Part shown: positions 22,815 to 34,700 of the stretch, piece after piece
How positions within the stretch are numbered: position 1 is the stretch's first letter
Layout: every line of letters begins with the position of its first letter
Assembly (NCBI GenBank): GCA_027704905.1
Contig: CM051016.1
Location: 13,455,001 to 13,519,000, forward strand
Length of the DNA: 64,000 nucleotides
Origin: Muraenolepis orangiensis
Taxonomy: Eukaryota; Chordata; Actinopteri; Gadiformes; Muraenolepididae
Direction of reading: 5' to 3'
Position numbers and translations under genes: made by a program
The notes under the pieces: model-generated
The model's input: the letters and a program-made list of their open reading frames with translations, nothing else
What the model was told of the DNA's origin: nothing
Databases searched by the model: none

Positions 22815-25800
22815 ATGTTTTACAGAATTGCCTTCTGGGGTAAGTGACCATCACTATTTTGTATATCATTTTAGTTTGTACATCCTTGTTTATTCAATGT
22901 ATTTGTTCATGTATCGTGTATTTCTGTAGGATTCCAGCAGGCTAACGTGGTCATCCTCCCGAGGTTTCTGGCCGATGACTTCCAGGTGTTCTGCTCTCTG
23001 AACCCGGCCGCCTTGCCGCTCCTTTACCGCAGCGGACCAGGAGAGACGGCCTGCCCTCCGCTAGCCAGCAGTGCTGATATACGGTAAAGGACATATACGT
23101 CAAAGAGAAGTATTCAATGAAAGGGATCGCCGTGTGGAGCTGACCTACGCTACGGTGATGAACTGTTTCCTGCCTTCCCTCCCAAATTCCCTTTATTATT
23201 GCTTATGTTATCAGCAGGATGTTATCAGGTCTAGACAAAATCTAATATTAGATCAAGAGTGAACAAAAAATGTATGGTTTGGTTTAACAAAGTCACTACT
23301 ACTGGTGTAAAACAGTGAATCAGCATCCTGAAGGGATATTTCTCCCTGAAGGGCTTTATTTAGGGCTTTGGGTTTATGTCAGGTATGTGCCACTCATCGT
23401 TGGTGAATCTGTTCTTTTTTCGATGATTTGATGCATGGTAGTTTTATGACAGTGGCTGTTGTAATCTCATATCATGATCTTGGGTTTTTTGGGTCATTTC
23501 AGGTGTCTCCAAGGGTGTGTGAGGCGGTTTGTAAACTGAGGTGACGGTAACTCCTCCTGAGCTCAGTGGTTAGGAATTCAATGTGGTTTTCATCGCTCTT
23601 TGATGTTGATTCGGAGATTGTTCCAATTTTTTGCTAGCGTAATGCTGCCATATTAGTCATGTGGTCTTTGTATGATGGTCATACCTTCCACGTCGGTCCG
23701 AGGATTTATTTTGGTCCACGGGGGGTTTAGTAGGCAGAGAACATCCTACTGGTATTCTTCGCAAACAAGTTATTTTTTTGTTTTTTTGCAGACAGAGATA
23801 GTAGTAATATATAATAATAATAATAGAGATAATTGTCTATGATGGCCTTGACGGCTCTATAATAGGGTTTGTATAATAAAGTACAGTGTACAATGTACAG
23901 TGACATGTTATCACCAGCTCCCAAGATGTGAAAAAGTTACTGAATTATAATCAGAAGAATTAGAAATTAAAATAATTACATAAAAATACAAAGAAATGCA
24001 CAAATCGTCGTTTTCTATCAACTCAGGTAGAGTTTGTTTAAAGCTGACGGGGATCGTGACGCAAACGCTTCTACCAATGAAACGACTCGTAGATCGGTAG
24101 TCAAGGCCCTCTGAAAACTATGAAGTAAAATGTGTTACGTTGCAAATTACATAAGTTCACGTTCATCCATTCTGAAATGGATTTATTTTTGAATCATTGT
24201 ATCTTAGCTGTAGCTCAAAATATATATAATATTGATATCACCATAGGATAATTAGTGTCCATATTCATCACCATGACTGTCATATGTACTCAGGCCCGGC
24301 GTCATGGGCGGGCCCCATGGGGCCAGGCCCGCCCATCCAGGATTTGGGCCCGCCCATGAGAAATCAGGGATTCAAAAAAATTATTATATAAAAATATTTT
24401 ATTTTTTATTATTATGTTTATTGTTTTTATTTGTAGGGCTTTATCATACCATTCATTTTTGTATTAAACTATGTTGAAACATTAGTATAATATCATTTTT
24501 TTATTTTGCTATGAAATTCTGAATGAATCTCGCGATACTGGTTTTTCGCGGGGTTGAGTCGTGTGTGTGTTTTTTTTTTAAAAGTGAGACGCGTCACAGC
24601 AACCTGTCAGTTTATATGTATCGGCAACAATGGATATTGGGAAGTGGTTCACCAACACTAAGAGCTCACACAAGGATTGTGGCAACTCAGCACCAGATGC
24701 TGGCAACTTGACGTGTCCCCCAGCGCCATCTCTCCTACCTTCTCCTCCACCAGTCAACGTTGTCAGACGCAGCGTCTTGGGAGCCGGGCAGCAGCAGTTC
24801 ATCCTTTAGCCGCCCAGGCCCAGCTCCCATTCTAAACGCTCGTCATCTTGGAGATTTTTCTTTTCTAGTCCCAGAGGACCTTGGCGTGGATACACCAAAA
24901 CAGGTAGTCCTGGATAGTTTTCCATCTCGGCTGTTCTCCGGGAAAAAACGTAGTTTTGCCAGCTCATGGTACCAAAACCGACCCTGGCTTGAATACTCCG
25001 TGAAAGGAGATGCTGCGTACTGTTTCCCATGCAGAAAGTTTAAGGCTCATCATCATGACGCATCGTTCACCGTAAAAGGCTTCAAAGACTGGAAGCATGC
25101 CTTACAAAAGGGCACGGGTCTTAGCAAACACAGCTCTTCCAAGGAACATTTAGTGTGTGAGAAATTGTGGAGAGAAAAACAAATGCGCATCGAGACTGGT
25201 CAGGAAATCACAACTCTTGTCAACAAAGACCAGCTGGCTCGTAACAGATATTATCTGGGCTCCATTATTGACATTGTGACTTTTCTCTCTACCAGCAATC
25301 TTCCTTTCCGAGGTGACCACGACTCTTTAGAGTGTATGTCCAAGTCTGGCAGTGGGTTATTTTTGTCATTGTTTGAGTATACCCTCCAAAAGGACCCAGA
25401 ACTTGCGAAAATTGCCCCCACCATTCCCAAAAATGCTACCTACATAAGCCATGATATACAAAACGACATAATTGACCTGATGAGCTTGTAGTAACGGAGC
25501 ATATAGTTGAGGAAATAGGCGACTCTTTAACACTCTGTCACCATGGATGAACCCCAGACCAACAGGCTGTGAAAACATTTACATTGTAGTGCGTTTTGTT
25601 GATGAGAACTATGTCATAAAAGAAAGGCTCTGGACAATCGCCACAGCAGTTGCAGGTGATGCAAAAACCCTCACACAGACACTCATTGCTGAAATACGCA
25701 AATACTCTGCATCATTTCCAGCTGACTTGAGGATGGAGGCAGCAGGCTTGCTGAGCAGAATTTTAAAGCCAAGCTTTAAATTCCACACCCAGATAATATG

Positions 25801-28800
25801 CAAGATATTGTCCCTGCTTGAGCCAGCTAACAGGATGATGCAGTCAGAGGAAATGGACCTTCAAACGGCAGTACAGCTTGTCAACACTGCCAAAGAGTGT
25901 GTTGAGGCCCTGCGCACCGAAAAGGTGTTCACGGAGATGTGGAGCGAGTGCGCACAGGAGAGAGAGGATGATATCCATCCCGGTCCCACCAAGAGAAGGC
26001 GAACTCTAAACACAACTTTGGAGGATTATGTTGTTGAGACAGTGGGAGTGGGAACACAAGAAAACCACCAGATGACAGAGCAACGGCGGCTGTTTTACAG
26101 CTGCATTGATGCAGTTACGGGAGAAATTGCGCGCCGCTTTGGAGAGCGAAACAGCGCATTAATGGAGGCTATTGCTTCACTCAACCCGGAAAGCAGCTTC
26201 TTCCTGGAGCCCGAAAAAGTGGAACCTTTGCTTAAACTGACTGGAACCACGCTGGTTGATGCTGAGTTCATTGTGGCCAAAAAGCTGATTCTGAAACACG
26301 TGGACAGCAGCTTCACACCACCAGAGGATGGGAAATGGACATTGAAAAACATACTTGGTCATCTCCACACGACGCTTGAGGCGATGCCAAGTGTCCTCAC
26401 CGCATTTAAGGTTTCACTTACCTTTGGAGCTTCCACAGCTTTATGTGAGAACTCTTTTTCCACACTGAAAAAAAACGTTTTCAGTGAGCACCGAAGAAGC
26501 ACGTCTCACACTCGGAAAGCTAATTGAATCCAACTTGGTTTCGAGAAGGACCTGACAAAAAAATGCAAGAATGAGTGTAAAGACAGGTTGCTGAGGAGGT
26601 TCCATTCCTCTGGGAGACGTGGGCTCCAGCTTCATTAGACCCACCCTGAGTACATCGTGTACAGCAAACAATCATCACCATGGAGGCTAAGCCGTTGTTT
26701 TCAACAGCTTTAATGTGAACTAAATATTGGGTATTTTCAGTGTTTTTTTTCACTGTATGTTTGCCAATATATTTGTTATTTGTTCATTTATTTAATTCCA
26801 CTTCTTTACGCCAAGAGACACACCTCTGCTTTAAAGTAGCACGTGCAAACTGATGCTTCGCATGTCGTTTCCTCCTGACGCTCATCCTCTGAGATTAAAA
26901 CACATTTGCATATTGTATTTGTATATTTTCTGGCAGTATTCTGTTTTTTTGCTGCATAACTAAAGCCGTCTGATATTCTATTACATCTTTAAATGTTAAC
27001 AGCCTTGACTCAACACATGGTTTGTTCTTAGGTAGTACATTATGCAACATTCTCACAGCTTTGTTCTGTAATGTAATTAAAGGTTTTAAATGACTCATAG
27101 TGCATATGAGTCCGCTGCACGCTGCTTCTGCTTGTTTGATGTGTAGCGTCGCTGTCCATCCATGGGGCTTAAGTTGGTTATTTTTGTGCCTCTATCCTGA
27201 GCACGCAATGAAACATTTAGAGCATTGTAAATGTTATAGAGCGCGCAATTTAACATTTTGGAGCACAGACAAATATATTTTGCAATCAAATCAATTGTAT
27301 TTTGAAGAGAAATTGACTCTCAAGCCCTCAAACTCTTGCTCCAGTCCGTGCACACGCTCTCTCCCCCTCTCTCGCTCCACACCTCTCCACCCTGTGCTCG
27401 CTCCACACCTCTCCACCCTGTGCTCGCTCCACACCTCTCCACCCTGTGCTCGCTCCACACCTCTCCACCCTGTGCTCGCTCCACACCTCTCCACCCTGTG
27501 CTCGCTCCACACCTCTCCACCCTGTGCTCGCTCCACACCTCTCCACCCTGTGCTCGCTCCACACCTCTCCACCCTGTGCTCGCTCACACTTCTCCACCCT
27601 GTGCTCGCTCCACACCTCTCCACCCTGTGCTCGCTCACACCTCTCCACCCTGTGCTCGCTCCACACCTCTCCACCCTGTGCTCCCTCCACACCTCTCCAC
27701 CCTGTGCTCGCTCCACACCTCTCCACCCTGTGCTCGCTCCACACCTCTCCCCCCTGTGCTCTCTCTTGTTGCCCAGCGTTACAGATGGTTGTTATGTGGC
27801 TCATGTGTGGGAGAGAGAGCGTGTGCAGCAGCAGCAGCTGAAACATTTCTTATGCTCAAAATGTTTCATTGCGTGCACAAAAATAACGCCTAAATCTTTC
27901 GGCAACTATATGCACATATGTTACGTAAAAATGGGGTGGGGCCTGGGGGTCGGGGGGTGGGGCCTGGGGGTCGGGCCTGGGGGTCGGGGGGTGGGCCCGC
28001 CCTGGTAAATCAAATGCCCGCCCAGAGATGGATGTCTGCCGCCGGGTCTGTATGTACTGCAATCTTTCCCCTGGAATGGATGTATATCCGAAGTCATTAC
28101 TTTAAATATTGCATTGTATCCAGTTAGACAATACCAATTCTCATTATTATTATTATTTTTGTTAATTTGTTCCTATTGTTTCCAATCTGCAGGACAGACA
28201 TTCCCCAGTATTGTGTGTTTGAGAATGGCCGTCTGCTGAACACGGTCTCCGGTCTGCAAGGTGTCGGTGCTGATTCAAGGTAACGTCAGCTGGACAGGAC
28301 GAGAGACGGCGTGGGTCCACTGCTAACACACAGGACATTTATCTTCACAGGGTTTTATTGAAAAGGCTTAGGTGGCCTACCCACCCAAGGCTTCTAGGAG
28401 AAAAACACACGTAAAACAGTTAGAAAACATTCGACCAGCAGGGGCCGCTAGAGTACCGGTGCGTTCTATACACAATAGCAGTGGAAGAAGAAACGTAGCG
28501 CTACCTCACAACTAGAGGTGGCAAAAATGATTCCTTTCTGGGATCCAGTTCACTTCGGTCAGTTCACCTAAAATAACTAGCTCTTTTAGATTGTTCTTTC
28601 AGTGTCACTTCCTGTTCGCCACTTCCAGTTCATCACTTCCGGTTGTAGTTTCTAAGCTCAATATCACAAATACATCATGCAAAATAATATTTGTTATTAA
28701 ATAGCCTACGTAATCTTGCAACATTGTAGGCCTACCTACTACCTAGGCTTGTTTGTTTAAAACCACAAACAGCCCATCCGTCTGTGAATGAGTCAGTGAA

Positions 28801-29324
28801 CTGAACCAGTAAAGAACTAGTTCACTAGTAAAGAACCAGTAAAGAACTAGTTCACTAGTAAAGAACCAGTAAAGAACTAGTTCACTAGTAAAGAACCAGT
28901 AAAGAACTAGTTCAGTTCACTGACTCACACACTCCGTCCCTCGGCTCTGGCGTGTCTGGACTCCAGTTCTCACTCCAAGTTCAGACTTTGGATTTGAGAG
29001 AAAACGTTCGTTATTTTGTTGATTTGTTTCTTCCGAAAATGTAGCAAAGCACAACACTTAAAAAAATATTAATATTTAAAAAAATATTCTAAATCATGAA
29101 ATTATTTTCAGCACACCAATCACCACAGAAATTCAAGTAATGTCAGTCTTATTTCGTTTTTAAAAGAACAGCTAATGCAATAACAAAACAACAACTATAA
29201 TCCTGTTAATATAACTGCATCATATATATGCATAATATAGCAGCACTACTGTATATACATTTATATATATTTATCCTGTTGATATAATTGCATACCCATG
29301 ATCACTACCTGTCGAATGTATTTT

Positions 29325-29394
<70 letters not shown>

Positions 29395-31743
29395 CTATAA
29401 TTGTAAAAGAACTGGGAGATTGAACGATCCTCTTGTCGGTCGTTCAATGAACGATCCTCTTGTCGGTCGTTCAGTGAACGAGTCTCTCTTGTCAGTCGTT
29501 CAGTGAACGATCCTCTTGTCGGTCGTTCAGTGAACGAATCTCGTTGATTGGTTCTGCCACCGGTGGCAGGAAATTCAGACCAACCGCAGTCCCAGTCACC
29601 CAAAGTTACCCACCCATAGCCCCATAGCCTCATTTTGAGCCAGGAAAACCCTGCCTCAAAGTGCTTCCCAGTGCCACATTCAGATGGAATAGCACTGGTT
29701 GGACCTTAAACCAAGTCATGTTATACAAGGTAGTAGGTTGATATCTTGAGGGTTTTGTCGATTGTCTCCGGGTCCCCAGAGATGCTCCCAGACAGCCGGG
29801 GGCAGCAGACTCTGGCGTGGTGCGGTCAGGGGAGCAGGGGATCTGCTGGTCAGACATGGTTTGCTTCTACCTGGGCTGCAGCTTTGGTTTCGAGGGTCAA
29901 CTCAGGGATGCAGGAGTTCCTGTCAGGAATGTGGAGCATGGCACCAACTTTAGCATGTACAGGGTACGGCTGAATACAAAAATGTATTAAAGTTTAAAAA
30001 TGAAAGGATGAATACTTGGTACGTTAATACTGTGTCATTTGTACTCAAGACTACAGTCCCGTGTGTTCCAGCGGGAGTGTTTCACGGCCCTCTAGTGGTC
30101 ACCATGCGTCCTGTTCCTGCTGACATGTTGACCACTGCTGCTCACATAACACACCTCAACCCACAAGCCCACGGAGCTCCGGTCCACATAGGAGACCCAG
30201 GTAAACAACAACCAGCAGGGAGTACCCATACCCATAGGAGACTCAGGTACACCAACAACCAGCAGGGAGCTCCTACCTACATAGGAGACCCATGTACACC
30301 AACAACCAGCAGGGAGTACCCATAGGAGACCCATGTACACCAACAACCAGCAAGGAGTACCCATACCCATAGGAGACCCATGTACACCAACAACCAGCAG
30401 GGAGTACCCATACCCATAGGAGACCCATGTACACCAACAACCAGCAGGGAGTACCCATACCCATAGGAGACCTATGTACACCAACAACCAGCAGGGAGTA
30501 CCCATACCCATAGGAGACCTATGTACACCAACAACCAGCAGGGAGCTCCTGTCCACATAGGAGACCCATGTACACCAACAACCAGCAGGGAGTACCCATA
30601 CCCATAGGAGACCCAGGTAAACAACAACCAGCAGGGAGTACCCATACCCATAGGAGACCCATGTACACCAACAACCAGCAGGGAGTACCCATACCCATAG
30701 GAGACCCATGTACACCAACAACCAGCAGGGAGCTCCGTTCCACATAGAAGACCCATGTACACCAACAACCAGCAGGGAGCTCCTGTCCACATAGGAGACC
30801 CATGTACACCAACAACCAGCAGGGAGTACCCATACCCATAGGAGACCCATGTACACCAACAACCAGCAGGGAGCTCTGTTCCACATAGGAGACCCATGTA
30901 CACCAACAACCAGCAGGGAGCTCCTGTCCACATAGGAGACCCATGTACACCAACAACCAGCAGGGAGTACCCATACCCATAGGAGACCCAGGTAAACAAC
31001 AACCAGCAGGGAGTACCCATACCCATAAGAGACCCAGGTACACCCAGCAGGGAGTACCCATAGGATACCCAGGTACACCCAGCAGGGAGTACCCATAGGA
31101 GACCCAGGTACACCCAGCAGGGAGTACCCATAGGAGACCCAGGTACACCAACAACCAGCAGGCTGGATTCATTATACAGGCAAGGGAGGACTGAGTGTAT
31201 TCTAGTGTATTCTATTATGTAAGGAATTAGCCACAACATGCTTTCCCATTGGAAAGTTATGTAGGACAACCTCTTATACTAGTTACCAACAGCGATAAGA
31301 TATACTTTCATCTGATATTATTGGTTTTTAATGTCTTAATCAGCTGACCTTTAAATATGGTTCTGCAGTGCTTTGAGCATATTATTTTAGTATTGTCAAA
31401 CAAAAGTCTTGTTGATGGTTCTATTTCACCATTGTTTTTAATGTTTGATTTGTGGCACATTGATATTATTGAGCAGATAGCGCCATCTTGTGGAGGAGTT
31501 ATAATCATAGTGATGGGGCATGTTTCTTTGAGCACGGCTAGGTGTGCTGTCATGTGCACTTTGTCACGTTCTAAATGTCTAGATATCTGGTTGCTCGGTC
31601 CAAACTAATCATTTATGCACACCCATGGGACGTTATGGACCAGAATCACGTATTCTGTAATAATAATATGTTTACTAGTAATATAAATGTTTACTTTGAA
31701 AATATGAAAACCATCATGAAGTGTTATTTTGAATAAAGTACCC

Positions 31744-31792
<49 letters not shown>

Positions 31793-34700
31793 CTCTCCTA
31801 GGTATACATGACCTGTCCAGGCCAGACTATGGGGACCCAGTAGAATGTCCAGCTGGAGATGTTCCAGTCTTCTGGGCCTGTGGAGTGACGGCCATAGAAG
31901 CAGTACGCAACAGCAGTGAGTTTCAGCACTTGTCCATGCTGGTTGGAGGACCTTAAGCCACACTAAGCTCTGGGTTTAGTCTATATTTGACACCTCTTTG
32001 AATATGTAAATGTATTTGTTTTCCACTATGGCTAAGGTGGCCGTGGTGTCTTTGTGGTGGTGTCCATGTGAGAATATAAAAAAAAAAAGCGTTGCCTGTT
32101 TTCATATTAAGCCTTAATAAGACACGGCTTTGTGTTCAGCAAAAACAAACAGAGTGACTCCAACCTGGAGCCTTGTCCCTGTTATCCATGACCCTCATCA
32201 TCACTGTCATGGTGGTCCTTCTCTCTCCTCTCTTCCCAGAGGCTCCTCTGGCCTTCAGCCACTCTCCAGGCAGTATGTTCCTGACCGATGTCCCAGACTC
32301 CCTGCTTCCAGCCTCCCAGCTGAGCCCACTGTGCCTCCTGGTCTGCCAGGACCCTCTGCTGTACAGCCTGGCTTCACAGAGGGCTGTGGGGACCATCAGA
32401 CAGCTGGAGAGGGTGATTGGAGAAGACCCAGGTACCGTCACCACATGGAAATATGCATGCATTATGTTTCTCAATATGCTGTCATTGTATATGTTTACAG
32501 AGCAGTATTTGCTGGTTCTGTCCACAGGTAACCGAGGCATCCGGGCCCTGTTTGTGGAGGATGAACTTGTGCATTCCTGTCTGGCCCTTTCCCACTCTAC
32601 CTCTGTTGCCATAACAACAGGCTTCCCCACACACTTTATGCACAGGTATTTACACTCATAATATCAGGTATTTACACTCATAATATCAGGTATTAACACT
32701 CATATCAAGTATTAACACACATATCAGGTATTAACACTCATAATATCAAGTATTAACACTCATAATATCAGGTATTAACACTCATAATATCAGGTATTAA
32801 CACTCATAATATCAGGTATTTACACTCATATCAGGTATTAACACTCATAATATCAGGTATTAACACTCATAATATCAGGTATTTACACTCATAATATCAG
32901 GTATTTACACTCTTAATATCAGGTTTTTACACTCATAATATCAGGTTTTTACACTCATAATATCAGGTTTTAACACTCATATCAGGTATAAACACTCATA
33001 ATATCAGGTATTAACACTCAACTCAGTTTGAGAAGGATACGCTAACAGTACATTTAGCTTCAAGTGTATTTCTCAATCCTTGTTTGTGTTTGTATGGTAA
33101 TTAATTCCTAAATCATTTAACCCCGCCCCCCCCCCCTCAGCCCACCTGATGAGACGGACGGCCCACCAGGGGCCCTCGCCATGGCAACCATGTTGCTTGC
33201 GCTGGGCAAACAGGTGACCATGGTAACAGACAGGAGAGCTCTGCAGATGAACCAGGATCTGGTGGAGGAAGCTGTGAGGACAGGTGGGGATACTCTGAAT
33301 ACTTGATATGTACTCTAAGACCACTAAACCCTGTAGTTTAGTGTCTCAAGCTGATGTGTACATGTGATGTTTTATTACTTGATTAATGCTTTTAGATGCA
33401 GTAAAGTTGCATGGTGTCACCATACTGCAGTGTGTGGTTACCATGGTTCCCTGTGCTACATTAACCAATGTTCGAAATTCAATGTACAAACATGATATTC
33501 TAATGTATTATATACATCTATACGACCCATCCCCCCGACGTCATAATAGGTGTTCTGAAAGCATCAATTCCATTGGTCACTTATGAAGACAGTGGCCCAG
33601 ACTCCGCCCTCCACTTCCTGTGTCACGAAGGAGACCCCAGAAAGCCCAGGTAAGCACACCTGACCCATCATGAAGGAGTCAGAAAACACTCTTTCCTACA
33701 TCCTCTTCACAGAGGCGTCATCAGAGGACAGACAGGTGTCATCAGAGGACAGACAGGTCTCATCAGAGGACAGACAGGTCTCATCAGAGGACAGACAGGC
33801 GTCATCAGAGGACAGACGGGTGTCATCAGAGGACAGACAGGTGTCATCAGAGGACAGACAGGTGTCATCAGAGGACAGACAGGTGTCATCAGAGGACAGA
33901 CAAGTCTCATCAGAGGACAGACAGGTGTCATCAGAGGACAGACAGGCGTCATCAGAGGACAGACAGGTGTCATCAGAGGACAGACAGGCGTCATCAGAGG
34001 ACAGACAGGCGTCATCAGAGGACAGACAGGCATCATCAGAGGACAGACAGGTCTCATCAGAGGACAGACAGGTCTCATCAGAGGACAGACAGGTGTCATC
34101 AGAGGACAGACGGGTCATCAGAGGACAGACGGTGTCATCAGAGGACAGACGGGTGTCATCAGAGGACAGACGGGTGTCATCAGAGGACAGACAGGTCTCA
34201 TCAGAGGACAGACGGGTGTCATCAGAGGACAGACAGGTGTCATCAGAGGACAGACAGGTGTCATCAGAGGACAGACAGGTGTCATCAGAGGACAGACAGG
34301 TCTCATCAGAGGACAGACAGGTGTCATCAGAGGACAGACCGGTCTCATCAGAGGACAGACAGGTGTCATCAGAGGACAGACGGGTGTCTCTCAGAACACC
34401 AGTAGGTTGTCTGCAGTCACCCACACTTCAGATGGAGGGCAGAGAGTAAACCGTTTAGAACACAATGCTTTGTATTACAAACATAATTACAAATAAATAC
34501 TGGAATCGATCCGTCATTTGTTTAAAAAAGAATGATTGATCACACAATATTAACCATCTACTCAGTAGACTACTTGTTTGCTTGTTATTTAGTTAGATAT
34601 TGTTATATTGTACTTTTTTAAAAACGTATTGTACTTTTCCCTGAGCACTGGTTCAGTTCTTGGAGACTTGTTAGAAACTAAATGCACTTTTGACTTCTGG

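Larger units (their letters stand above)
24291..28050 (+). mobile_element. hAT transposon, 3.76 kb, in dglucy intron 2
   Basis: Ends CAGGCCCGGCGTCATGGGCG and (reverse complement) CAGACCCGGCGGCAGACATC are inverted repeats. They are flanked by the perfect 8-bp duplication TATGTACT (24283-24290 and 28051-28058), the hAT signature. The element carries a transposase gene with an internal deletion (24760-26590), a LINE fragment (26895-27098) and a 26-bp minisatellite (27376-27760). It lies in the same orientation as dglucy. Confidence 0.93.

Noticed and set aside
27291..27846. Long repeat-coded frames (HRVERCGAS-type) on both strands
   Set aside because: By-products of the 26-bp minisatellite in the hAT element.
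30092..31269. Minus-strand frames of 217-334 codons rich in Trp, Cys and Tyr
   Set aside because: Shadow of the 47-bp minisatellite in a dglucy intron; no similarity and no start context.
32646..33022. CRISPR-like array
   Set aside because: Units are contiguous without unique spacers and the genome is a vertebrate nuclear one; the same applies to 1041-1989 and 35500-36320.
33670..34449. 259-codon frame of SSEDRQV heptads
   Set aside because: It is the 21-bp minisatellite inside a dglucy intron. The exon frame hits a stop at the intron start, and the frames on the other strand are equally open, as expected for a repeat with a period divisible by three.
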